From: Heloderma charlesbogerti
Lineage: Eukaryota > Chordata > Lepidosauria > Squamata > Helodermatidae
Reading direction: 5' to 3'
Length of the DNA: 64,000 nucleotides
NCBI GenBank assembly: GCA_026122225.1
Contig: JANEZZ010000795.1
Coordinates: 186,001-250,000, forward strand
Below the pieces are notes generated by a model. It was not told where the DNA came from and did no database searches. It saw nothing but the letters and a program-made list of their open reading frames with translations. This document shows positions 45,141-56,424 of the stretch, piece by piece. Made by a program: the position numbers and the translations under genes. Position 1 is the stretch's first letter; each line of letters opens with the position of its first letter.

Positions 45141-46221
45141 AAGTGCTAGATGAAAGATTAGGGATCAAAGATGAATTGTTAAAAGAGAAATTAGTGACAT
45201 GAAGCCAAAAACACAAAATAGTGAATTCTTGGATTTGTGGAAAAGTAGGCGGCCAACAGTTCTGATGCAAAGCAGAGCAAGGAGAAAGGGCAGGAGCGGG
45301 GGCCCTTAATGAAATCCATAAGCCCCTCCTGATCCCTCACCAATGTTTTAGCCAAATTCCACCTCCCCGTGGCCTTCTGAAAATAGTAGCCACCACAAAA
45401 TGCACAAGAGCTCATCCCTGAAATGTAAGCATTGACCACAACCAATTCAGGTCTCCTGCACCCCAATTCCTCAGACAGAAAAAGATGGGAGCTGGAGGGC
45501 CCATCTGCAAGATGGGAACTCAAGCCTGCTGGGGAAAAGAGGGGGGGCAGGATGAGAAAAGGGGGGCAGGGAGGATGTCGCCAATCTCCCTGGCAGGATC
45601 TCGATTGATTGCTATCAGTTGTCCAATCCAAGCAAAACACTGACTCTCCCCTTGCACACCCAGCACCGTTCTGGACACCGTCATCAATTACTCTGGTGGG
45701 TGCTCTGGTCTCAACTTGATTAAGATGGCACAAATACAATTGCAGATTTAGTACTCTCGTGGTTTTCAAATAGCAGCCTCCACCCCCAGCAGCTTGCTGT
45801 TAGAAGCTGAGGGAAGGAGGGGAGATGGGAAAGAGTTCACAAGCAGTTCACACGGAAGGATTCTTGTGGGACAGCAAGGGTGTGTTGCACGGCAGAAGTG
45901 GTCCTTACAACCTGAGGCAGAGCAGGATATGTGCATGGGGTGCGTGGGTGGGCGGGACAGGCTGTACAGTGTTACTTGTTTTTTCGGGTTTTTTAGAGGA
46001 TTGGGGGTAAAAATTTCTCTATAAGAAGCGCTTGAAAAAAAGTTATTTTTTAGATCATGGTGAGAAAATGTTTAAAAATAAAAAATAAATTTAAATAAGA
46101 TGGAGAGGGAATAATTACTTTCTTTTGATGATGTTGGGGTGTATATGTGTTTAAAGGGACATTTAGCTCTGTGGCTCACAAGTGGTGCAGGCTTGAACCT
46201 GACGCTATTTTGAGAGCAGAA

Positions 46222-46640
46222 TAGAGTTGCTGGGTTTCTTGATCAGCGATAGCGCCAGGTTTTTCAGGGCCCTTGGACAAGACACCCTGAGTAGGGGCCC
46301 CCTTCCTCGGTGAGTCTATCTTCCCACTGCCATTTCACCATCTGCTGTTGCTCCTCATCCTCTTTCCCATCCTTGCTTGTTTGACAGGCACGGAGCAAGT
46401 AGACAGTGGCATTATCCACTGCTCCTCCTTCTCACAACCACCATTGTCTGGGCCAGAAGGAAAGGAATGTGAACAAGGAGGTTGTAATGGTGGAGAGGAG
46501 GAGCAACTCCAGGGAACTCTTTTCAGTGAGCCCCTGCTGGGATGTGGGCTCTGGGCAGGTGCCCAACTTGCCTACCCTTGACGCCAGCTCTGCTCTTGAT
46601 TCTAAGGGGGAGGAGCCTGGCAGAGTGGGGGTGGAGCCTC
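46222..46640 (+). repeat. Dispersed repeat, CT/GAG-rich family
   Basis: GGGCCCTTGGACAAGACACC, TCATCCTCTTTCCCATCCTT, GGAGGAGCAACTCCAGGGAA and CAGGTGCCCAACTTGCCTAC; same order as 24055, 59512 and 60044. Confidence 0.65.
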
Positions 46641-47512
46641 GTAGCATCTAACCTGGATGGTACTTAGTGAATCAGGGAGAAGAGCGTGGCGATGCCAAGA
46701 AGCAGGGCTGGCCCAAGCCATTTTGCTGCCTGAGGCAGAACAGCAAACTAGCCCCAAGTCAAGGTGCAAGCCTGCAGCTGGAGGCAGAAAGGGCCTGGGG
46801 CATTGCCATTCTTTTTTTCCTTCCCCTCTCAGATTCCAGCAGCAGCTGCGGGACAGGAGAGACCAAGTTCACTTCAGACCTCTGGGTGCAGGGTGGGGGG
46901 AGGGAAAGAGGCAGCAGCTCTTGTGTGACTGACAAGAAGACACACGCTGTTTGGCAGCATCTCTCTCTGTCTCTCCCTCACACTAGCAGCAGGGACCACA
47001 GGGCTGTGCAGGACGCATCTCACAGCTGGGGCAAAAGAAATAGGAGGTGGAAGCAACAGCAACGGCTTGGTTTGGAGGCTCAGGGCACCAGGCTGTGTGT
47101 TGCAGCAGCCCCAAGCACTGTAAGCACAACGTAAGGGTGGTGGTTGGGACGGGAGGGCAGTGGCTCAGTAGGGGAGAGGGCCCCAATCCGTCGCTCCTCG
47201 TGATCCGCCACTCAATCTGCTGCTCCAAGCAGACGTTTCACTCTCTTTCATTAAAGGACCGTCTCTGCCTAGAAGCGAGTGTGTGTGTGTGCGTGTGTCC
47301 TGGGGGTTCATCACACGGGGGCAGAAATCAGCATCAATGCTGGGGCTTTGTCTGTCCGGTTTCATCGCAGGATTGGATCGCATTCCTTTACACAGTAATT
47401 TTATCCTGTTATATTCCGTTCTTTACCTTTTCATGGGGTGGCTACTTTTCAGTGAAAAGCCATTACACATGCTGGGGACATCACGAAATTTCCTCCCTGG
47501 TTCCCTCCCCGC

Positions 47513-48374
47513 TAGAGATGTACAAAAGTCATTTACCTTTTAGCGAAATTGATTCGCGGTGAGGGGGAGGCGCTCCGTCCCTCCCCCCGAAATTCTGGCC
47601 GGGGGGGGGAGGCGCTCCATCCCTCCCCTCCGAAATTCTGGCCGGCCGGCTCTGCTCCGCAGGGATTCTGCAGAGCCGCCGGCCGGCTCCGCCAGCGGCC
47701 GGACATCCGGCCGCTGGCTAGCAGGGACGCAAATGGCCATAGCCACCACCGTTTGCATCCCTGCAGTCAGCCGTGATAGGCTACATAAATGTTTACGTAG
47801 CCTATCACGGCTGATTTAAAAGAAAAAAAATGCGCATATGCAAATGGCGGCGCCCATGGGCGCCGTCATTTGCGTTCCTTATTTTGGCACGTCTTAGTCT
47901 ACGTAAACGTTTACGTAGACTAAGACGGCGAATTCCCCTTATTTTCGCCGTCTTAGTCTACGTAAATGTTTACGTAGACTAAGACGTGCCAAAATAAGGA
48001 ACGCAAATGGTGGCGCCCATCGGTGCCGCCATTTACGTACGCGCGTGTTTTTTTTTTTCTTTTAAATCAGCCGTGATAGGCTACGTAAACATTTATGTAG
48101 CCTATCACGGTGTTTTTTTAAAAATCTAGCCGTGATAGGCTACGTAAATATTTACGTAGCCTATCAGGTTTTTTTTTTACTGGAAATGGCGGCGGTGGCG
48201 GCAGCCGGTCGGAAGACCGGCCGCCGCCGCTGCGCCGCCAGGAAGATCCGCCCAAGGTAAGTCCCGTCCCGGGGGGGGCGGGGGGGCAGACCGTTCTGCC
48301 ACCAATTTCGGGGGGCCGAATGCGCTGGCATTCGGCCTCCCCAAGATTTGTGGCGAAATTCTCTGACATCCCTA
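47513..48374. mobile_element. TAGGGATG foldback family, copy 6 (8-bp target duplication 7/8)
   Basis: Ends TAGAGATG...CATCCCTA; flanks CTCCCCGC and CTCCCCGT. The core 47771-48110 is an imperfect palindrome centred near 47940, whose arms contain smaller palindromes (GTGATAGGCTACATAAAT..., GTCTTAGTCTACGTAAAC... and mirrors). An extra GATAGGCTACGTAA hairpin lies at 48128-48165. Confidence 0.9.
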
Positions 48375-48577
48375 CTCCCCGTGCGGATTACTGGTGGTTG
48401 TGATGGACACGCAATGCGAGTGGACAGCAACCTCCAGCGAACTGCCTGAACCCGGCCCCCGCAGGCACCGGTTTCCCAGCAAATTGCTGGCGTGCCGGCC
48501 ATCCCGTGCTGTGGAGTAAGCAGCCGAAGTCGGGAGCGAAAGTCGGTGCGCTGCATTTAGTCACGATGTGGTGGCAA

Positions 48578-48601
48578 GCCGGCAGGTCAGTATACTGACC
48601 T
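48578..48601. repeat. Perfect 24-bp palindrome
   Basis: GGCAGGTCAG TATA CTGACCTGCC; intergenic, no associated feature recognised. Confidence 0.85.
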
Positions 48602-49469
48602 GCCCACCACCCTGATGTCACTGCTGTCATCATCATGAATATGCCCCCAACAACCTCAAACAAAGCGGGTTTTTCACGCTATGGGAGACGTACACGAGCA
48701 GGCCATGGCGCTCCTGTTGCGCGGGTGGAAAAAATACTGCATCTTTTCCGTTTGGGGATAACATGGGCTAGGCCAGGGGAAATGGCAGGAAAATCACTGG
48801 AGGATTACAACATCGTGTAATGGACCTGCAAACGTCCATGAGTGGTGAATCATGAATGTGCGATAAACTGCAGGTGTAGAGATACCCCTGATGAGCAGAG
48901 TTAGAGAGAGCTGCAATATGCCCACTTTTTGCTCCCCTGTTTCCCCCCACACCCCAATCCTTCCAACTCCTCCATCTTACAAAAACACATCTCTTGAGCT
49001 GCAATCCTATACACATTCTCCTGGATGTGAGCCCCCCTGAACGCAACGAGGCTGACCTCTGAGTTGATATACATAGGGCTGCATTGAACTATGGATGTTA
49101 CCTTAAGCTTTTTGGTGGAAGGGAAGAATGGGGGAGGTTGCCCAATTTATCATTCCCTCTATTTCCGGTGTTCAGGCTAGGAGTGCCATTGCTTTTGTAG
49201 CCAAATCACCACCACCCACACACAAGAAGGATGTATCAGCAGGCTTAGGGAACCCCAAATGTATTTTAATTTTGTTTACACAAAACTGCAGGGAGGGGAT
49301 CTTCAAAAACAGCCCCATGAGGGGGAAGGGGAAATGGAATGGAGTATCACAGGGACCTGGAGAAGGCAGGGGGAATGGAAACAGAATCATAGAGAAGGAG
49401 ATGCCTGACTGACAGGACAATGAACAGAAGCACTGCAACTTTTTTTGCAGATCCCACTCCTTTAAACAC

Positions 49470-49880
49470 ATTATTAACATAAAATTATACCCCACTCTTC
49501 AACTCTAACAGTGTTTCCAGAATGGATAACAATGAAATTGTTGCACTAAAACAATTCAGCATGTTAACGCCATTAAAACAGCAGAATATCAACAGGAGCA
49601 CTAGATGTTAAACTACTGCCCATGCCATAAAAACTTATACCAAACAGTATTTTTTAAAGGCCTGGGTTTTTTTTTTAAGGGGTCTTCACCTGGTACCAAA
49701 GAGATAACAAAGCAGTTGCCAAGTGAGCCTTTCTTGAGACGGTGCTTCAGAAATAGGGGGCCACCACTGAAAAGGCCCCATCTTGGATCACCACCTGCTT
49801 TTCTTCCGTGGGCAAGGAGGCCCAAAGAAGAAAACCTGGGCAAGTTTGTGTAGGAGCATGCAGACCTTTAAGTATGCCTA
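49470..49880 (-). mobile_element. LINE 3' fragment (reverse)
   Basis: A degenerate tail like 9740-10095: TTAACATAAAATTATACCCC, GGTACCAAAGAGATAACAAA and CACTGAAAAGGCCCCATCTT. Confidence 0.6.
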
Positions 49881-51079
49881 AAGCCCCCCTGTGTCCCCCC
49901 CCCCCAGTTGCTTAGATTAAATAAAAACAAAGAATAGATTAGAATTGCATACATTTTAGCTTATTTTCAGTGACTGACCCTCTATGTTGCAATCCAGAGA
50001 GGAGAGAGAAGTCATGATGCCATGGACTAAAGACCCCAGTCCCTTCCCCCTGGGAGTCTGGCATAGTTGTCTTCTGGCTTCTGAGATTACACCAGGTATG
50101 ACCCAAACTCACATCCTTAAGGACTAGAAACTTGCTTTTAAAATCTTTTTTTTTAAGATTCTTGGAGACCTTGAACCCTGAACAACTGACAACTCTGGTA
50201 ACTCACACTAAATACATTTTAAGCAGTTTATACTTAACAGGGTCACTTTTGAAAGATGTTTGCAAAAAGCACAGAAAATAAACTGGGGTAGTTTGGTATG
50301 CCAATTCCTTATAATTAGGAGAGGGAGTCACAAATTTGCCCCATATGCAAATGTCAGTTGTGTATGGGATACATTTCTACACCCTGGAATGTATGTTTAT
50401 TCCCAGAAAATAAAAGGGTAAATGGCACTCGAATATCTGTTCGATGTGTCATGTCACAAAGTTTTGGTGATAACGTCTTAAAAGAGCAATGCTGCAGTGC
50501 CAAACAAGACAAAACATTATTTAAGGCCTCAGCCCTCGCCTGGGTGGTTTTTGTGTGCTTTAAAACCAACACCAAAAGCAAGGGGGGAGGCCCAATTCGG
50601 ACCTGAGCTAGGACTGGGGGGAAATTTGTTTGATTTTAAGGCGAACTTAGCTAATTTCACAGTTTTGAACCAATATGTGAACCAAAACTCAGTTATCCTT
50701 CAACATTCACACTTCTCTGAATTTTGCCATGGAGTTGACCAATGAAAAAACATGTACAGAAATGTGTTTATTGGGGAAAGGTGCACACAAAAATGCATAT
50801 TTCAGTGAAAATAACATTTAAAAATGCATTATATTAGGAAAATTGCTTGTGAAAAACATGTGTATTACTCAAAATTGCATACAAACATGCCTGTCTTAGG
50901 AGAAATGCACACAAAAACATGCCTAAATGTTCAAGTAAACTTTTTTTTATAAGTTTGGTATGAGTCAAAACTTAAGATTCAAAAAATAAGAGACTGAGAA
51001 AACCAAGAATCCTTACTCAGGACTGTAGCTTATAGCGCCCCCTTCTCTCCACATCATGTTTCTGATCCAAAAGAAAATT

Positions 51080-51165
51080 TTTCCTGCATTGAGCAGGGGG
51101 TTGGACTCGATGGCCTTGTAGGCCCCTTCCAACCCTACTATTCTATGATTCTACGATTCAATCCC
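51080..51165 (+). mobile_element. CR1-type LINE 3' end
   Basis: GGGGGTTGGACTCGATGGCC, GGCCCCTTCCAACCCTACTA and TTCTATGATTCTACGATTC. Confidence 0.8.
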
Positions 51166-51691
51166 ATCCCCTGCCCTGCTATTGGGAGTTGTTTTTTTTA
51201 AAGCCACACAAGAACTACAGGCAGCAATAATGTCACATCTCGTTTGGCTCCAAGTTGTATATTTTTGCAAATTACCCTCATGCAAAAGAAGAGTTAAATC
51301 ACCAAGGGAACCCCAGAAGCCTCCAAACAGGGGACAAACCAGCGTCAGTGATTTACCAGGGAAAGGTAGCAAATTAAATAAATAAAACAACAAGGACCGT
51401 CCCTGACCAAGAGAGACAGTTAAAGCTTCCTTCAGTGGGTCCCCTCCTTCTCGCTCCTATTACTGACCGCTCCTGCCCCTCTTATCGGCTTGTCCTCTAC
51501 GCACTTGTTCAACACCGAGAGAGTTGGTGAGCGAACTCCTCCCCGCAGCTGTCCCCAGTCGTTCTCAAGCCTGAGCATGGCTGCCAGGCGAGGAGGGGGC
51601 AGTCTCCTCACCACCACTGTCACTGCTTACTTGGTCACCCCTTCTGAGCCAGAGGAAAAGGGTGCAGGAATGAGCAGGGGGCAAGGGGAAG

Positions 51692-51715
51692 CAGCAGCAG
51701 CAGCAGCAGCAGCAG
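51692..51715 (+). repeat. (CAG)8 microsatellite downstream of CYP21
   Basis: Eight uninterrupted CAG units, i.e. (CTG)8 on the CYP21 sense strand, about 360 bp past its stop codon. It may lie in the 3' UTR. Confidence 0.95.
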
Positions 51716-52071
51716 GGCCCTACTGGGGTGAGCTTGCCTGGTCATGCTGATCTCAGGCAACAGAACCTGTGAACAGGGGCTGTGAGCCCAGAGCGCCAAG
51801 AAAACAAGCCTGGAAATGTTGGGGATGAGGCAGGTTTGGAGATGTAGGATCAAGTCTTTGGGCTGCTCATGTTCAGCAGAAGCGGCATGCCTCTGGGGCG
51901 CACACGTTCAGCAGAAGAGTCTAGCCCACCTTTCATGACATGTGATTTAGGTGAAATTGGTGAATGTTGGGGACACTGTGTGAGGACAGTGCTGGGAGTG
52001 AGAGAAGAACGGAAAGAACAGGGCCAGGGCAGATGAGGGAGGGGGTTCCGTCCTCCTGACACGCGGAGGCC

Positions 52072-52334
52072 TCATTCTGCATGGTCAGCCACTGCCCGGG
52101 GCACCAGCCGCACCCTGAACGGTTTGCACTGCACAAGGAAGCTAAAGTGTATCCGGAGGTCGGGGAGGCACCCGGACGGCGAGGGCAAGATCTGGAAATC
52201 CCGCAGGATGTGGGCGAGGAAGAGAAAGGACTCCATGCGGGCCAAGCTTTCCCCCAGGCAGATCCGTGCCCCGCAGCTGAATGGCACCAAATGCCGCTGG
52301 GCCTCAGCTGAGGCATCGCCCTCTAGGAATCTCT
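52072..52334 (-). CDS. CYP21A2: CYP21 exon 10 equivalent (heme ligand, stop)
   Basis: A 263-bp last exon entering in phase 1; the G from exon 9 completes GAG, giving [37 protein letters not shown] is the heme-binding loop with the Cys ligand. The tail is [18 protein letters not shown] followed by TGA (+ strand 52072-52074). No polyadenylation signal was found within about 700 bp past the stop. Confidence 0.95.
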
Positions 52335-55300
52335 CTGGGCAGAAGGAAGAGACACAGACCAAGTCAGAAATGGAGCTGTAAGTCCAGGGAAGGGAATCAG
52401 GCCTGGGACTGGGGCCTCTTGCTTTGCACACGCTTCCTCCGACCCTGCTTACCCACGGATGGCTGCAGGATCTTGGAGGTGCCCAAGTAAAAAAACGTCC
52501 ATGCCCTGCCCATCCCCACAAAGACATCTGCCCCCTTGCCCAGTGGCAAGATGTTTCCAACCACTCCATTCCACGCATCCCCAATTTTCCATCACCCCCC
52601 CCAGTCAATTAGCATCTGCCACCACTGATCACAACTCAGTCCTCATTGGGATATTTTTGAGGCTCTCCCCCACTTAGAATCCCCCCTTTTTTATACTCTG
52701 GCAAACCTGGGGGGTTCACCCATGCCTGCTAATACTTCCCTCCTGTGTGTGTCAGTGGTGCTTTTTAGGCTACATAAGCAACAACATGCACAGCCCAAAC
52801 ACTGGAAATAGGGAGAATGACCCCATCCCTTGGGGATCAATGGGTACATTTGGAATTTTGGGAGAGTCTAATGGGAGCTCTCCCAAGATGGCTGCCAGGG
52901 CAGGGGGCGGGGTTGCCCATTCATAAAAAGGCTGCCATGGTGGGCATGGGTGAGCATAAAACACCCATTTCTCAGAAGGCAAACTGGTGCGACCAAAAGT
53001 AAACTACCGTGCCCAAGAAGCTAAGTCCAAAGCAAGAGGTGGGGTCTGAGCTCCAAAACACAAAACCATTATTTTGAGCCCAAATAAAGATGGGGCTGGA
53101 GGAAAGCCCTTCACTTTGCAGCATGCCAGCCTCCCAGTTTTTTAAAAAGTGCAGTTTAAACAAATCTTAAGAAATAAACATCAGGAGGGTTAGGAAGCTT
53201 GGTGGGTGCCAAGAGAGGTGCCTCGGAGCACCACACTGAAGGCCCCGGGATTAGACTAAGATATGGAGGATAATTCTTTCATTTTTTACATTTCTATACC
53301 ACCCAATATCCAAAGCTATCAACAGGCTTGAGAACTAAATGGAACCTCTGTGTTATCAGGCACTTTGCTTCTGAGTACCCAACACTGAGGACAAACAGCC
53401 TAACCTACTTCGCAAGATTGTTGTGAGGCTACATTACCACGTATTCCAATTAGCCGCAGGTAGATCCTTTGAGGGGTATTGGTAGTGGAGCTAAACAGAA
53501 CCCACCAGATTTACAGAGGCAGCTTACCTCTGAATCTGAGACACCTGGGATAAACAATGGAGAAGGCCTGTTGCCTTCATGGAAGTATGCAATTGGCCAG
53601 TGTTGGAAAGAGGGTGTTGGGCTAGGCCAGGAGCGCTGAACCTCTTCAGCAGAAGGCCAAACTCCACTTTGGAAAAGCTCTTGGGGGCCACATTCCACTG
53701 GAGCCTTCCAGGTATTTTGGATTACGTGCTGGCTGGGGCTGATGGAAGGCGTAATCCAAAACAGCTGGAGAGCACCCCTACCCATGAACTAGTGGGGTGG
53801 ATTAGGGACTGTACTGGGTCTAGGGCCCAGCAGAGCCTTCAAATATCCATGGATACCAGGCAATAGCATGATCTTGTCAGATGTTAAAAACAGGCATTCT
53901 CTGCCACAGACACACGTGCACGCACAGAGAACACACACACACACACACACAGAAATACAGTCAGGGCCAGAAATATTGGAACAAGGATAACTGTTTTGGC
54001 AGTTGGCCTCTGCACACCACCACACTGAAGTTGAAAGGAAACACACCGAGATGGGAGAGAAGTCAGGACTGTCAGCTGTAATTCAAGGGTTTTTACAAAA
54101 GTGGGGCACTAACCATTCAGGAAGGACAGCCAGTGGCATACACACACACACCCCATCCTTGGTGGCTCATAAGTAATGGAACAAGCCAACATCATTTCAA
54201 ACTTAAGGATCGCCTTTAATACCTGGATGAAAATCCTTTGTAGTCAATGACTGCCCGAAGTCTGGAACCCATGGACATGACCTAATGCTGAGTTTCCTCC
54301 CTCAAGATGCTTTGCCAGGCCTTTACTGCAGCTGCCTTCAGCTGCTGCTTGTTTGTGGGTCTTTCTGCCTTCAGTCTTGTCTTCAGGAAGTGAAAAGCAT
54401 GCTCTGTTGGGTTGAGATCAGGTGACTGACTTGGCCATTGCAGAACATCCCACTTCTTTGCCTTCAGAAACTCTTGGGTAGCTTTTGCTGTATGTTGTGG
54501 GTCATTATCCACCATCTGCAATATGAAGCGGCGTCCTATCAGTTTGGCAGCATTCGGGTGAATCTGAGCAGAAAGTATAGCCCTATACACTTCAGAATTC
54601 ATCCTTTTATCAGCAGTCAGATCATCAATAAACACTAGTGACCCGGTTCCATTGGCAGCCATTCATGCCCATGCCATAACACTGCCTCCACCATGTTTGA
54701 CAGATGATGTGGTATGCTTTGGATCATGAGCTGTTCCTTTCCTTCTCCATACTTTTCCCATCATTCTGGTACAAGTTAATCTTGGCTTCATCAGTCCAAA
54801 GACTCTTATTCCAGAACTGGGCAGGCTTTTTTAGGTGTTTGCTGGCAAAGGCTAATCTGGCCTTTCTGTTCTTGAGCGTTACCAGTGGTTAGCACCTTGT
54901 TGTGAAGCCTCTGTATTTACATTCATAAAGCCGTCTCTTGACTGTAGATGTTGACAATGACATGCCTATCTCTGCAAGAGCGTTCTTGACCTGGCTAGAT
55001 GTTGTGAAAGGGTTCCTCTTCACCATGAGCAGAATTCTGCAGTCATCCACTTTAGTTGTCTTCCGACTTCCGTGGTCTTCCAGGCCTTTTGCTGTTGCTG
55101 AGCTTGCCAGTTAATTCCTTCTTTTTCAGGATGTTCCAAACTGTTGTATTGGCCACTCCCATTGTTTTTGCTATCTCTCTGATGGGTTTATTTTGTTTCC
55201 TCGGCCTAATGATGGCCTTCTTCACTCGCATGGACACCTCTTTGGACCTCATGTTGGGAGTTCCAGTGAACAGCTACCAAATGCAAATGTAACACTCAGA

Positions 55301-56393
55301 ACCACCTCCAGGCCTTTTATCTGCTTGATTGGTCATGGGGCACCCAGGAAACAGGCCACCCCTGGCCATGCAGCTGCTTGTCAGCCATTCATTCCATTAC
55401 TTATGAGCCACCAATGATGGGGGCATGTGTATGTCACTGGCTGTACTTCCTGAACCATTAGTGCCCCACTTTTGTCAAACCCCTTGAATTACAGCTGAAA
55501 GTCCTGACTTTGCTCCCATCTGGGTGTGTTTCCTTTCAGCTTCAATGAGGTGGTGTACAGAGGCCAACTGCCAAAACAGTTATCCTTGTTCCAATATTTC
55601 TGGCCCTGACTGTACATACACATACGCACAGATACGCACATAGACACACACACATACAGAGATGCACACATAGAGAGAGTGACAGGCTTTCCTCACACGG
55701 AGCTTTTATCCTGTGATTTAGATGGCTCCCTCATGGAAGTTTGTGGGCTCTTTACATGACGCCGTGATCCTCCAAGGCGTCTCCTGCACTAAATGCCCTT
55801 TGTTCCGTTTTTAAATAGATCGAAGATAATGAGCTCTCAAATTACCCCGTTGTGTTCAGCTTCAGTTTCCTCCATGAAAGAGGAGCGAGATCAGTGAAAG
55901 ATAATGGAAGGCTCGGATACGGGAGAAGGAAGGGGAAAGGGGAGGGGGGAAAGGAAGTGGATGAAAAAGGGAGTCGTCGTGATCCTGCATTTAAAATGGA
56001 AGTAGAAAGCTCCATTTTAAATGCAGGATTTTAGGGTGATGTAGAGATGCCCATACAGACACAGAGAGAGACACACAAAGAGAAAGCAAAAGAGAGAGAG
56101 ATACACACACACATAGAAATACACAGCGAGGGAGAGGGAGGGAGAGGCACATTCATACAGATACACACGACAGAGATACACACATACAGACAGATACACA
56201 GACACAAAGAAAGACACACACACACACACACACACTACAGAGATACACTTACTCAGGTACACAGACACAAAGAAAGAGACAAATGGACTGACACAGATAT
56301 ACACACACAGACACACTACAGACATACACACACACACGTGTAGACAGCGACACACGCAGAGACGCACAGAGACAAAGGGAGAGAGAAACAGAC

Positions 56394-56424
<31 letters not shown>

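Larger units (their letters stand above)
43281..52071. other. Region between the TNXB and CYP21 stop codons (both 3' UTRs and spacer)
   Basis: No convincing protein-coding exon. It holds the 3' UTRs of both genes (ends not determinable), a 5S-headed SINE, a dispersed repeat at 46222, foldback copy 6, a LINE tail, a CR1 end and a CAG run. The longest unexplained open frame is 45191-45769 (-), 192 codons, with no recognisable domain. Confidence 0.7.
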
